Source: Gottfriedia luciferensis (GTDB lineage Bacteria; Bacillota; Bacilli; Bacillales; Bacillaceae_G). From it: a stretch of 64,000 bases of DNA. Below the pieces are notes generated by a model. The model searched no databases. It saw nothing but the letters and a program-made list of their open reading frames with translations, and was not told the DNA's origin. This document shows positions 54,006 to 63,065 of the stretch, piece by piece. The DNA lies in NCBI RefSeq assembly GCF_001712755.1, contig NZ_MDKC01000001.1, positions 434,001-498,000 of the forward strand. Reading direction: 5' to 3'. The translations under genes were made by a program, and so were the position numbers. How positions within the stretch are numbered: position 1 is the first letter of the stretch; each line of letters begins with the position of its first letter.

Positions 54006-54185
54006 GAGCTTCATGAGTAAGGTAAAAAGAAAAAAATACGAAAAGTAGTACCTCATAAGTGCTTCATGAGTAAGTAAAAAGGCGAAAATACGAAATTTAG
54101 TACCTCATAAGAGCTTCATGAGTAAGTAAAAAGGCGAAAATAAGAAATTAAGTACCTCATAAGAACTCCATGAGTATATAAAAAG
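54006..54185. repeat. Tandem ~52-bp repeat, four units
   Basis: Units begin at 54008, 54061, 54113 and 54165 (period 53, 52, 52). Each has GCTTCATGAGTAAGTAAAAA then GAAAATACG and TAGTACCTCATAA; the fourth is partial. CTCATAAG and CTTcATGAG at unit joints form a short hairpin. It lies between the protease and the convergent XRE gene. Direct repeats without unique spacers, so not CRISPR. Confidence 0.85.
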
Positions 54186-54193
54186 AAGAAAAT

Positions 54194-55033
54194 CTACTCA
54201 TTATTCATCAGTTTTCTTAACTTAGATTCTGTATTGGTATTTTCAACAGGGGTGTAAACACTACATCTTAAATCAATGTTACCTTGTACTTGTAATGAAG
54301 TTAAATTAAAGAGCATTTTTCCTGCTTTTGCGTGTCGAAATTCAATTAAAACATCTGGGGCCGAACTTACTTCGCTCTCATTCCAGAGTTCATGAAATTC
54401 AGGGTAATTTTGTTCCATTTCATAAATAAACGAAGTGTACCATTGATCTCCCATATATTGTCCGTAATAAGTTCGAAAAATAGCTAAAAAGCCTTTCACA
54501 AAATGCTCCCAATTCACTGCTAAACTTTTAAATTCTTTTCTAGAGAACAGTAAATGAATAAGATTTCGTTCCTCTTTTGGAATTTGTTCGAAATCTAAAA
54601 ATACGTGAGCTGCTGCTGGATTCCATCCAACGATATGGCACCTTCGATCTGAAATAATGATCGGACAGTTCCGAAGTTCATTTAATATTTTAGTCAAGGC
54701 TGGACTAATGACTGTTTCTTCTTCATTTGAAAATGAGCGTTTTTCAGCTTCCGGTAATGCAAGTGCATATAAATAATTTCGCTCATCCTTATTTAATTGT
54801 AATGCATCTGAAATAGCATCTAATACAGAATTAGAAACTGTTATATCTCTTCCTTGTTCTAGCCATGTATACCATGTTGTACTTACCCCTGCTAACCCGG
54901 CAACCTCTTCTCTACGGAGGCCCGGCGTTCTTCTACGGTTTCCAACTGGTAATCCAACCATTTGCGGATTTATTTTAGACCGTTGCGTTTTTAGAAATTC
55001 TGACAGTGCTTGAAGTCGGGTTTCTTGATTCAT
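54194..55033 (-). CDS. XRE-family regulator with MmyB-like ligand-binding domain
   Basis: 279 residues: helix-turn-helix at about 30-85 (RREEVAGLAGVSTTWYTWLEQGRD is the hallmark of the MmyB/helix-turn-helix group) and a C-terminal PAS-like MmyB ligand-binding domain (about 105-270). Relatives in actinobacteria bind fatty acids or control antibiotic genes. Divergent from a beta-ketoacyl-ACP synthase, with a palindrome between, so control of that fatty-acid gene by an acyl ligand is plausible inference. Confidence 0.87.
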   Translation of the reverse strand: MNQETRLQALSEFLKTQRSKINPQMVGLPVGNRRRTPGLRREEVAGLAGVSTTWYTWLEQGRDITVSNSVLDAISDALQLNKDERNYLYALALPEAEKRSFSNEEETVISPALTKILNELRNCPIIISDRRCHIVGWNPAAAHVFLDFEQIPKEERNLIHLLFSRKEFKSLAVNWEHFVKGFLAIFRTYYGQYMGDQWYTSFIYEMEQNYPEFHELWNESEVSSAPDVLIEFRHAKAGKMLFNLTSLQVQGNIDLRCSVYTPVENTNTESKLRKLMNNE

Positions 55034-55055
55034 CTTATAACTCCCTTCTCAACGT

Positions 55056-55101
55056 AGTATAAATTATACTAGGATAAACTACAACTTGTAATAGGATAAA
55101 T
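55056..55101. promoter_or_regulatory. Candidate XRE operator
   Basis: Perfect palindrome AGTATAAATTATACT at 55056-55070, followed by two AGGATAAA direct repeats (55071 and 55093) in the divergent gap between the XRE gene and fabF. Confidence 0.45.
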
Positions 55102-55140
55102 ACGCGTTAAAATAAAGAAAAAACGATTGGAGAACTTATA

Positions 55141-56373
55141 ATGAGAAGAATAGTTATTACAGGTATGGGTGTTATCTCGCCTCTTGGAAATGATGTAGAT
55201 ACAGTTTGGAATAACTTAATTAACGGAAAATCAGGTATCACCGCTATTGATACAATTGATGTATCAAATATAAAAACGAAGGTAGCAGGAATTGTTCGTG
55301 ACTTTGATGCCGAAGAAAGATGGGGAAGAAAGGAAGCAAGAAAATTAGATCGTTTTTGTCAATTTGCTTTAGCAGCTGCTGAACAAGCTTTAGAAAGTTC
55401 ACAATTACAATTAGAAAAAATTGATCTTGAACGTTTAGGCGTTTATGTTGGATCAGGAATTGGTGGAATTAATACCTTTATCGAAAATGTAAATTTATTA
55501 AACGAGAGAGGACCTGGGAGAGTTAGTCCAAGTTTAGTACCGATGATGATATCAAATGCAGCAGCAGCTCAAATAAGTATAAGATTAGGTGCACTTGGTC
55601 CATCTTTATCACCAGTAACCGCGTGCTCTATAGGAAATTCATCAATTGGAGAAGCATTCAATACAATTCGTAACGGAGAAGCTGATGTTATTTTTGCGGG
55701 TGGTACAGAGGCAGCTATAACTCAATTATCTTTAGCAAGTTTTGGTAACGCAAAGGCATTGTCCATCAATACTGAACCTACTTCATCAAGTCGACCTTTT
55801 GATGCAAATAGAGATGGATTTGTAATGAGTGAAGGAGCAGGGGTTTTAGTGTTAGAATCATTAGAACACGCGATTAAAAGAAATGCGCCCATCTTATGTG
55901 AGATAATTGGTTATGGAGCAAGTTCTGATGCATATCATATGGTTGCAACTCACCCAGAAGGAAGAGGAGCGTTTTTAGCTATGAGAAATGCATTAAATAG
56001 AGCTGAAATAGCATTACAAGATGTGGATGTCATTAGTGCACATGCAACAAGTACCCCATTAGGCGATCAATCTGAAACGCTGGCAATAAAAAAACTGTTT
56101 GGTGAACACGCTTATAATATTCCAGTTACAGCAAATAAATCAATGCTTGGTCATATGCTTGGCGCAGCAGGTGGAGTAGAGGCGATCGCTTTAGTGAAAA
56201 GTCTTCAAGAAGGTATTATTCCACCAACAATCAACTTAACTCAGCCGGATCCTGATTGTGATTTAGACTATGTACCCCAAGTGGCTAGGAAAAAAGAAAT
56301 AAACATTGGTATTTCAAACTCATTCGGCTTTGGTGGTCATAATTCTGCTATTGTATTGAAAAAGTACGTTTAA
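55141..56373 (+). CDS. fabF: Beta-ketoacyl-ACP synthase II
   Basis: Condensing enzyme that elongates acyl-ACP with malonyl-ACP in fatty acid synthesis. 410 residues. Catalytic triad C162 (TACSIG), H301 (HATSTPLGD) and H338 (NKSMLGHMLGAAGG) is in place. The serine and isoleucine after the active cysteine differ from the usual ATGT, suggesting a specialised or second FabF. There is no fabH or acyl-carrier gene beside it; it is divergent from an MmyB-type regulator. Canonical housekeeping fabF in Bacillus follows fabH, so this may be a paralogue. Confidence 0.88.
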   Translation: MRRIVITGMGVISPLGNDVDTVWNNLINGKSGITAIDTIDVSNIKTKVAGIVRDFDAEERWGRKEARKLDRFCQFALAAAEQALESSQLQLEKIDLERLGVYVGSGIGGINTFIENVNLLNERGPGRVSPSLVPMMISNAAAAQISIRLGALGPSLSPVTACSIGNSSIGEAFNTIRNGEADVIFAGGTEAAITQLSLASFGNAKALSINTEPTSSSRPFDANRDGFVMSEGAGVLVLESLEHAIKRNAPILCEIIGYGASSDAYHMVATHPEGRGAFLAMRNALNRAEIALQDVDVISAHATSTPLGDQSETLAIKKLFGEHAYNIPVTANKSMLGHMLGAAGGVEAIALVKSLQEGIIPPTINLTQPDPDCDLDYVPQVARKKEINIGISNSFGFGGHNSAIVLKKYV

Positions 56374-56405
56374 AAGATATCCTACTAATTTTATATTAAC
56401 TGTCT

Positions 56406-56434
56406 AAAAGCCTCTTTTTAATAAGAGGCTTAAA
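56406..56434. terminator. Terminator between fabF and the YwaF-like gene
   Basis: AAGCCTCTT pairs with AAGAGGCTT; usable from both sides. Confidence 0.65.
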
Positions 56435-56442
56435 TACTCTAC

Positions 56443-57228
56443 CTAATTCATCGGATTTTGCTCATTCAGTTTCTTCACTGCACTGTTTTTAAATAAATTT
56501 AAAAATAGATAGACCAAATAAAAGAGGAATACAACAAAAAGCCCAACTAAAAGTAGGATCAATAAATACATTAGATTGTAATGAAGTCCAAAAGTTGTTG
56601 TTTCTTTACCCAGATTGTAAAAATAGGCTAATGGAGTTCCTTTTTCGGGTGCCATTGTGTAAAAGTAATTAGAAGTAAAGGGTTCCATCCATTTCATAAA
56701 CAAATTATTTATAAAGATTGATAAAATGTACATTAAAATAATGAGCGACATTGTTTTTCGTAAAATTTTTAAATTAATTACAACCATATGATTGAAATAT
56801 GCCCACAATACAATTCCTACGATTAGCATATGCCCCCAAAGATACGCCATTCCTTGCCATGTTAGGAGAGATTGATAGTTTGAAAGCCCGTTTGCAAATA
56901 TAATACTTACTAAAGCTGCAGGAAGGTTAAAACAAAACGCAATTGAAAATAGTAATTCACTTTCATATAAAAAAGCAAATAATAAAATAAAATTAGCAAA
57001 ATGACAAATTTGTAAAGGGATTTCTTCAGGTGAAACTTGATTCACTTTGTGATAAATTTCTATATTACGACCAACTAAAAGAGCAATCCCAATAAGCGAG
57101 AAACCCATACCAATCAATCGTAACGTCTGATTGTTAAAGCGCCTAAATAGAAAATAAAACAAAGTGACAAATAGAAAAGGGCTAGCCATAAATAAAAAAT
57201 GAAATGGACTCCACATTTGAAAGGTCAT
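56443..57228 (-). CDS. YwaF-like membrane protein (TIGR02206 family)
   Basis: 261 residues with about seven membrane helices; MWSPFHFLFMASPF at the start, GRNIEIYHKVN, EEIPLQICHFANFILLF and WGHMLIVGIVLW are the family marks. Function unknown. The LPLQxCxxA-type segment is the most conserved part in this family. Stands alone on the minus strand. Confidence 0.83.
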   Translation of the reverse strand: MTFQMWSPFHFLFMASPFLFVTLFYFLFRRFNNQTLRLIGMGFSLIGIALLVGRNIEIYHKVNQVSPEEIPLQICHFANFILLFAFLYESELLFSIAFCFNLPAALVSIIFANGLSNYQSLLTWQGMAYLWGHMLIVGIVLWAYFNHMVVINLKILRKTMSLIILMYILSIFINNLFMKWMEPFTSNYFYTMAPEKGTPLAYFYNLGKETTTFGLHYNLMYLLILLLVGLFVVFLFYLVYLFLNLFKNSAVKKLNEQNPMN

Positions 57229-57618
57229 TGAACTATACTTTCCTTCATGTAGTAAAATTCACTTGTTTTCAACGCGATTTACCCCCATTACTTATTATTG
57301 TAATTTGGTTTGAGCAAAAAACGTATCATTAAGCGATCAAACTAAAGACATCCAGTAATCAATACCTACTATTGATTTATTCAAAAAATTTTTAGAAAGA
57401 ACTTGTAATAATTACTTTAAACTTGTACCGAAAAAAGAAATGTTAACTGAGGGTAATTGTAAGGGATCATTATTAATTAGTGACAAATCGTTTACCGAAT
57501 AAGTATTGATTTTAGTATTGAGAAAGGCAAAAAATCATTTTTTGTTTAAACTTAAATTAAAAATGCGGGAATCTTATCTAGTATGTTTAACATTTTTTAA
57601 TTATTTTTCCTGTAATTA

Positions 57619-57647
57619 TTGACAACCAAGTTTTTTCATACTATTAT
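57619..57647 (+). promoter_or_regulatory. Sigma-A promoter for doxX
   Basis: TTGACA (57619-57624), 17-base spacer, TATTAT (57642-57647). Consensus spacing. Confidence 0.7.
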
Positions 57648-57698
57648 TATCTCATATTCAAGATATTTTAATTTGAAACAACTTGGAGGTGTGAATAA

Positions 57699-57716
57699 TG
57701 GATAATAAATGCTAAA
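57699..57716 (+). CDS. Five-codon leader frame MDNKC
   Basis: ATG GAT AAT AAA TGC TAA behind a good ribosome site (TTGGAGGTGTG, 5-8 bases before ATG) and 52 bases after the promoter -10 box. Either a leader peptide ending in cysteine or the first codons of a decayed gene. No attenuator hairpin is evident between it and doxX. Confidence 0.3.
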
Positions 57717-57895
57717 TTCTTTCGTTTTACTTTAAAATCAATAGTATAAAGAAGTTTTTGATGAGTTAATAAAGAAAAACATAAATATTTCACAATCTCT
57801 GTCTTAGAAATAATGTATAAAAAACAATTAATTCAGTAATTTTTTTAAAATATTATCTCGAATTAAAGATAAATAACAATTAGGAGGATTTTAAG

Positions 57896-58294
57896 ATGAT
57901 AAATATTGGTTTATTAATTATTCGTTTAGTTATCGGTTTACTTTTTGTGGGGCATAGTGCTCAAAAATTATTTGGCTGGTTCGGTGGTCATGGATTGAAA
58001 GGAACAGGTGGATGGTTTGAATCAATTGGTATGAAACCAGGTGTGACTGTTGCACTTTTCGCAGGGTTAGCAGAACTGATTGGTGGAATTTTGTTTACAC
58101 TAGGTCTATTAACACCACTTGCAGGAATAATGATTGCAGTAACAATGCTGATGGCAATTATTAAAGTTCATGGACCTAATGGTTTATGGGCAACAGCTAA
58201 TGGATATGAATACAACTTAACATTGATGTCAGTTGCTATTGGTATAGCTTTAATTGGACCTGGTAAATATGCGTTAGATGCATTTTTATTCTAA
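57896..58294 (+). CDS. DoxX family membrane protein
   Basis: 132 residues, four membrane helices. HSAQKLFGWFGGHGLKGTGGWFESIG is the DoxX mark, and MLMAIIKVHGPNGLW follows. Quinone/thiosulfate-related redox partners are known for some relatives; many are linked to oxidative stress (CatD type). Behind a strong promoter and a leader of nearly 250 bases. GGAGG before ATG; long perfect terminator follows. Confidence 0.87.
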   Translation: MINIGLLIIRLVIGLLFVGHSAQKLFGWFGGHGLKGTGGWFESIGMKPGVTVALFAGLAELIGGILFTLGLLTPLAGIMIAVTMLMAIIKVHGPNGLWATANGYEYNLTLMSVAIGIALIGPGKYALDAFLF

Positions 58295-58400
58295 TTGACC
58301 ACTGTATAAATTGATTTTATAAATAAATTCTAATTAGTTTAATTGTGCAGTTAAATAATGAATCTGTTCATAAAAAAAAGAAATAATAGAAAATGTAGTC

Positions 58401-58449
58401 AAATAAAAGTAAGCTAATCGAATCTTGTTGGATTAGCTTACTTTTATTT
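58401..58449. terminator. Strong long-stem terminator
   Basis: AAATAAAAGTAAGCTAATC pairs fully (19 bp) with its complement around an 11-base loop, after doxX. Confidence 0.85.
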
Positions 58450-58636
58450 TAAATTTTGATGACTTTATTTCAATATAAAATAAAAAAGGACTACTCTTTT
58501 AGATAGGATTTTTTACAAAGTTCGAATGATACATAAATAAACTTAACTCAACTCTACTTATTCTAATGTCAAAATTATTACTTTGATTCCATCTTTTTAC
58601 ATATGATTTAATAATTAAAATCTAGGAGGCAAAAAA
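58450..58636. other. Leader of fumC
   Basis: AT-rich with no gene; TAGGAGG ribosome site at the right end. Confidence 0.45.
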
Positions 58637-60013
58637 TTGGATTATCGAATTGAAAAAGATTCAATTGGTGAAATAAAAGTACCCGTTAATAAACTTTGGG
58701 GAGCTCAAACGCAGCGAAGTTTTGAGAACTTTAAAATCGGTACTGAAAAAATGCCTATTCAATTAATTTATGCATTAGCATTAATTAAAAAGAGTGCAGC
58801 AATTACTAATAAAAAACTAGGAAAATTGGATAGTGAAAAAGCAGATGCAATCATTGGTGCTGTAGATGAAATATTAGAAGGTAAACTTGACAATCACTTT
58901 CCACTTGTTGTTTGGCAAACAGGAAGTGGTACACAAACAAATATGAATGTTAATGAAGTAATCGCTCATCGTGGGAATGAGTTTTTAGCAGAAAAAGGAA
59001 ACGATAAAAGAATTCATCCAAATGATGATGTCAATATGTCTCAAAGTTCGAATGATACATTTCCAACAGCAATGCATATCTCAAGTGCTCTTGCAGTAAA
59101 TGAGCAATTGCTTCCAGCATTAAGAAATTTAAAAATGACATTAAACGAAAAGATGAATAAATTTAAACAAATTATTAAAATTGGCCGAACACATTTGCAA
59201 GATGCTACACCAATAACACTTGGTCAAGAAATCAGTGGTTGGCATCGTATGCTAGAAAAAAGCGAAGAAATGATAGTAGATAGTATGAAATTCATTGCTG
59301 AGTTAGCTATTGGTGGGACTGCTGTTGGCACAGGAATCAATGCGGATCCGGGTTTTGGAACGATGATGGCTGAAGAAATTAGTTCGTTAACTGGACTACA
59401 TTTTATTTCTGCAGAAAATAAATTCCAAGCATTAACAAGTCATGATGAGATCGTTTATACTCATGGTGCTTTAAAAGCATTGGCTGCAGATTTAATGAAA
59501 ATAGCGAATGATGTCCGTTGGATGGCAAGCGGTCCTAGAAGTGGTATAGGTGAAATAACCATTCCTTCAAACGAACCAGGAAGTTCAATCATGCCAGGGA
59601 AGGTAAATCCGACACAATCCGAAGCACTGACAATGGTTGTAACACAAATTATGGGAAATGATACGACAATAGGCTTTGCTGCTAGTCAAGGAAACTTTGA
59701 ATTGAATGTGTTTAAACCAGTCATTATTTATAATTTTCTGCAGTCAGTAAGATTACTTTCAGACGCAATCACTTCATTTAATGATCACTGTGCAAAAGGT
59801 ATAGAAGCAAATATAGAAGTGATTGAACAAAATCTAAATCGATCACTTATGCTCGTAACCGCATTAAATCCTCATATTGGTTATGAAAAAGCAGCAACAA
59901 TAGCGAAGTTAGCATTTAACGAAAATTTGACACTTAAAGAAGCTGCTTTAAAAACGGGTTATTTATCGGAAGAAGAATTCGATCGAATGATCAGACCAGA
60001 AAATATGATTTAG
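58637..60013 (+). CDS. fumC: Fumarate hydratase, class II
   Basis: Iron-independent fumarase of the citrate cycle (fumarate to malate). 458 residues, normal for the family. Signature [15 protein letters not shown] carries the catalytic serine loop; [33 protein letters not shown] and [10 protein letters not shown] complete the substrate site. TTG start with AGGAGG 7-8 bases upstream. Single gene with its own terminator. Confidence 0.95.
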   Translation: MDYRIEKDSIGEIKVPVNKLWGAQTQRSFENFKIGTEKMPIQLIYALALIKKSAAITNKKLGKLDSEKADAIIGAVDEILEGKLDNHFPLVVWQTGSGTQTNMNVNEVIAHRGNEFLAEKGNDKRIHPNDDVNMSQSSNDTFPTAMHISSALAVNEQLLPALRNLKMTLNEKMNKFKQIIKIGRTHLQDATPITLGQEISGWHRMLEKSEEMIVDSMKFIAELAIGGTAVGTGINADPGFGTMMAEEISSLTGLHFISAENKFQALTSHDEIVYTHGALKALAADLMKIANDVRWMASGPRSGIGEITIPSNEPGSSIMPGKVNPTQSEALTMVVTQIMGNDTTIGFAASQGNFELNVFKPVIIYNFLQSVRLLSDAITSFNDHCAKGIEANIEVIEQNLNRSLMLVTALNPHIGYEKAATIAKLAFNENLTLKEAALKTGYLSEEEFDRMIRPENMI

Positions 60014-60040
60014 TCAGATTTTGAAGACTAAATAAAGTCA

Positions 60041-60083
60041 AAAAAAATCCTGATGGCCACTTTAGAGCCATCAGGATTTTTTT
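60041..60083 (+). terminator. Intrinsic terminator
   Basis: AAAATCCTGATGGC pairs with GCCATCAGGATTTT around CACTTTAGA, with a T run. Confidence 0.9.
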
Positions 60084-60156
60084 ATCAATTTTCACATACC
60101 CTCAATTAAACATCTATTAACTTTTCAATATTTTTTTTACGATTTTAGAGGATTCA

Positions 60157-60209
60157 TTCTAAAAAAGTTAACATAAATTCACATTAAGTTCACATCAATA
60201 GATTATAAT
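60157..60209 (+). promoter_or_regulatory. Pho box plus -10 element before the 41-residue peptide
   Basis: TTCTAA (60157), TTAACA (60168), TTCACA (60178) and TTCACA (60189), spaced 11, 10 and 11 bases: the tandem TT(A/C)ACA pattern that PhoP dimers bind in Bacillus. TATAAT lies at 60204-60209, where a PhoP-activated promoter keeps its -10 box. Confidence 0.65.
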
Positions 60210-60254
60210 CATTTTATTCTTAAATAATACTTAAACAGAAAGAAGGCGGATTAA

Positions 60255-60380
60255 TTGAAGCCCATTAAAACCATTTCAGCAGATGAGATGCAAAAATTTG
60301 AAGATAAACTTAAAAAACACAATTGGATCTTAATGTTAATAACAGTAATCACTATACCATTTATAGTAAGTTACATGTAA
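60255..60380 (+). CDS. 41-residue single-pass membrane peptide, probable Pho regulon member
   Basis: TTG start with GAAGGCGG 4-8 bases upstream. The first 25 residues are charged and helical (MKPIKTISADEMQKFEDKLK), followed by one membrane helix (WILMLITVITIPFIVSYM) reaching the C-terminus. I recognise no family. Its position behind a Pho-box-like array suggests induction in phosphate starvation. An AT-rich hairpin and a stronger terminator follow, the latter bracketing repeat copy 3. Confidence 0.6.
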   Translation: MKPIKTISADEMQKFEDKLKKHNWILMLITVITIPFIVSYM

Positions 60381-60439
60381 AAAAAGAAAAATACTAATAC
60401 TGTTTTCTTTTTTACATATCCCCCCAAATAGAATAGGTC

Positions 60440-60471
60440 AAAAAAGCCAAGAATTTTTTCTTGGCTTTTTT
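60440..60471 (+). terminator. Left terminator hairpin flanking repeat copy 3
   Basis: AAAAAAGCCAAGAA pairs with TTCTTGGCTTTTTT. Nearly identical hairpin at 60895-60926. Confidence 0.85.
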
Positions 60472-60893
60472 GACGCTGTTGAAAAACAACCTTGTCAATT
60501 AAATTACCAAATTTTAGTAAAAGGAGTAGTGTGATGTTGATTTCCACTACGGGATGCTCGCTTTCCATGGGGCGAGACCTGAGCCTCCTCGGCAAGCCTG
60601 CGGGGTCTCAGCCTTCCCGCTAATCCCATAGGAGTCGAGCACCCCTTCGTTCCAATCAACTAATTCAACAAAAAAAGTTTGCAATAAATCCTAATCAAAT
60701 AACCTTTACTTAGAGTAACCTATTAGATGATTAATAATTTTTTTAACTTCTAAAAAAACATTACTAGTGTTATTAGAATCATAAAATTGCTTAACATATT
60801 AACATTTAAAACCATCCAAAAAATAATCTCATCATTAATAAATGTTCCTTTAATGTCCATTTTCCCTTTTGATCATTATATATTTCAACATTC
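60472..60893 (-). repeat. Terminator-flanked interspersed repeat, copy 3, inverted
   Basis: About 422 bp, minus orientation relative to copies 1 and 2. Its right end (GACGCTGTTG on the plus strand) and left end (CAACATTC) are in place. The GC-rich core lies at 60536-60660. Left arm is shorter than in copies 1 and 2 but aligns along its length. Frames in it are not genes. Confidence 0.85.
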
Positions 60894-60894
60894 T

Positions 60895-60926
60895 AAAAAA
60901 AGCCAAGAATTTTTCTTGGCTTTTTT
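60895..60926 (+). terminator. Right terminator hairpin flanking repeat copy 3
   Basis: AAAAAAGCCAAGAA then TTCTTGGCTTTTTT: nearly the same 32 bases as 60440-60471 on the other side of the repeat. Confidence 0.85.
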
Positions 60927-61106
60927 ATTTTTATCTCAGTTATCTTGTTTTTAGGTTAAAAAACGAAATGTTTACAACTTTGAAACATCCTGTGACAAAA
61001 AATGAAACATTTAAAAACTATGATACATATATAAGTTTTCTAGTTAGTTTTAGAATCCAAGGCCAGCTATTAGTTAAGTAATTTAATATAAATAAGGAGA
61101 GAGCTT

Positions 61107-62462
61107 ATGTCTAATAAGATTATTTGGATACTTCTGGGAATGTTAGTAATCCTTATCCTCATACCGAAAGCGAATGCGACTACATTTCAGTTTAATTTTA
61201 ACAATAATGAGTTCTCTAATTATATAGATCATGTGAACTTAAAAACGACAGAGGCTACTTATGGTAAAACAATTGAGATCGGTTTAAAAACGAAAAAAAG
61301 CGGTGAAAAAGTTTCATTAACATTTTCAAATGGTACGAATCGAAAAAATATTTCTTTAACACAAACTTCAGAGAAATCTTTTTCCGGAAAAATGAAAATT
61401 ACAAGTTCATTTATAAAAGGAGAATATAAACTTGATTCAATTAAATTTAATCATCAAAATCTAGTAATCTCTGATAATAAAATCAATTTTACAATTTTAG
61501 ATTTACCGACCCCAACGATCGAACAAGTAACAAACCAATCAACTGCTATTAAAGGTCTATTTCTTTCAAATAGTCAGGTAGAAGTATATACCGATTCTAA
61601 ATTAATTAATACCGTGGAAACAAATGATAAAGGTGAATTTAATGATGCTATAAAACCATTGAAAGAATTTACGAAAATAAGTGTCATTGGGGTGAGTGAA
61701 GGATTAAAAAGTAAACCAATTACAGTTAGTGTAAAAGATACAGTTGCACCATCGATTACTTCTCTTTCTGCTATATCTGATCAATCACAGAATGTAACTG
61801 GAATATCTGAACCTTTCGCAACTGTCAAAGTATATATGAACGAAAATCTAATCGGAAATAATACAGTTAGCTCAACAGGAAAATTCACTGTTAAAATTGG
61901 GAAACAAAAAGCGAATTCAATTCTCAAAGTAATCGTTCTAGATCAGAGTAATAATCAAAGTACTCCACATACTTTGCTCGTATCACATTATATTTCACAA
62001 GTGGTAAGTTCAGTTAAAAGTAGTTCAACGTTTTCAACTGGTCAATTGCTAATGATTAATACAAAGACGAATAAACTTACTTTTTATCGTAATGGTAATC
62101 TTGTAAAAACCTTTACTGTTGCAACAGGTAAGTCGTCAACACCTACACCTACTGGGAAATTTGTCATCTCAAACAAAGTTAAGAACCGCCCATGGTACAA
62201 AGGAAATATTCCTGGAGGTGATCCTAGGAATCCCCTTGGGAAGCGCTGGTTAGGATTAAGTGTTGGTGCTGCATATGGTATCCACGGAAACAATAAAGAG
62301 AGTTCAATAGGACAATCAGTAAGTTCCGGCTGTGTTCGAATGCATAATAGTGAAATTCAATGGCTTTTTGAGCAAGTTAACGTAGGAACTACAGTCATTA
62401 TTGCTGATTCTTCAAATTCGAATGGGGAAATTGCCCAATCTTATGGTATTTCAATCGCATAA
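61107..62462 (+). CDS. Secreted L,D-transpeptidase (YkuD) with Ig-like domains
   Basis: 451 residues. Signal peptide (1-24, ending ANA), then about 265 residues of beta-sandwich modules, one with a bacterial Ig pattern (VKDTVAPSITSLSAI near 210). The catalytic YkuD domain fills about 300-430, with H393 (GIHGNN) and nucleophile C409 (SSGCVRM). It forms or edits 3-3 cross-links or attaches proteins in peptidoglycan; family enzymes resist most beta-lactams except carbapenems. GGAGAG ribosome site. Own terminator. Confidence 0.9.
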   Translation: MSNKIIWILLGMLVILILIPKANATTFQFNFNNNEFSNYIDHVNLKTTEATYGKTIEIGLKTKKSGEKVSLTFSNGTNRKNISLTQTSEKSFSGKMKITSSFIKGEYKLDSIKFNHQNLVISDNKINFTILDLPTPTIEQVTNQSTAIKGLFLSNSQVEVYTDSKLINTVETNDKGEFNDAIKPLKEFTKISVIGVSEGLKSKPITVSVKDTVAPSITSLSAISDQSQNVTGISEPFATVKVYMNENLIGNNTVSSTGKFTVKIGKQKANSILKVIVLDQSNNQSTPHTLLVSHYISQVVSSVKSSSTFSTGQLLMINTKTNKLTFYRNGNLVKTFTVATGKSSTPTPTGKFVISNKVKNRPWYKGNIPGGDPRNPLGKRWLGLSVGAAYGIHGNNKESSIGQSVSSGCVRMHNSEIQWLFEQVNVGTTVIIADSSNSNGEIAQSYGISIA

Positions 62463-62467
62463 TAAAG

Positions 62468-62517
62468 AAAAGGGATGTCTCATCGTCGTTTTTTCGGCAA
62501 AGAGACATCCTTTTTTA
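62468..62517 (+). terminator. Intrinsic terminator
   Basis: AAGGGATGTCTC pairs with GAGACATCCTTTTTT behind the transpeptidase gene. Confidence 0.85.
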
Positions 62518-62564
62518 GTTTTCCATTCAAAGAATAACGATTAGTCTTTTATTTCAGCAAATTT

Positions 62565-63050
62565 TCATACATACTGTCGGAGAAATTCCATCATCTGTTT
62601 TAATGAATCTTGAACGATTGGATGTTCGAATTCCTTATCAAATACATGTTCTCCGTTTGGAATAGTGATGAACTTTGTTTTCACACCTTTTTGTAAAAGT
62701 GCAGCTCTCATAAAGACAGATTGTTCATATGGAACATCTGTGTCTTTCGTTCCGTGTAAAAATAATGTTGGCGGGTAATCTTTTGTAATTTTTTTTATGG
62801 GACAAAATTTTAGAAGCTGATCTTTATTTGTTAATGGATCAACACCTGTTATCTTTTGAACCCATTCACCTTGTTGTCTTGCGTGTACATAAATTAAAAA
62901 ACGTTTTTCAATTGATCCTTCTGTAATGACATGAGTAGATTGAAGCATTTTAGCCAATATCATTTAAAACTAAATCCTTTTGCAAATAATACGTGCTTGG
63001 ATTTGTAGCACTCGTACTACTAATTAGTAGTTTTGTATCTAATAGGTGGG
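62565..63050 (-). pseudogene. Relic of an alpha/beta hydrolase (prolyl-oligopeptidase type)
   Basis: The open part (62565-62963) encodes the last ~130 residues, with LFLHGTKDTDVPYEQS (acid residue) and PNGEHVFDKEF (catalytic histidine). Upstream on the minus strand a second frame still reads NPSTYYLQKDLVLNDIG and then a stop, aligning just before the open part but out of frame. The N-terminal half with the GxSxG serine is missing. A dead gene. Confidence 0.75.
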
Positions 63051-63065
63051 TAGGGAATAAGAATA

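Larger units (their letters stand above)
57229..57895. other. Long gap with doxX promoter and a leader mini-frame
   Basis: About 670 bases. The left 380 bases show nothing. A strong promoter lies at 57619-57647, and GGAGGTG precedes a five-codon frame MDNKC at 57699-57716. The DoxX gene follows 180 bases later with its own GGAGG. Confidence 0.55.

Noticed and set aside
54006-54185. CRISPR array
   Set aside because: Units are contiguous 52-bp direct repeats with no unique spacers and no cas genes nearby.
60371-60595. Minus-strand frame of 74 codons
   Set aside because: Crosses the end of repeat copy 3, the flanking terminator and the 41-residue peptide region; no start signal.
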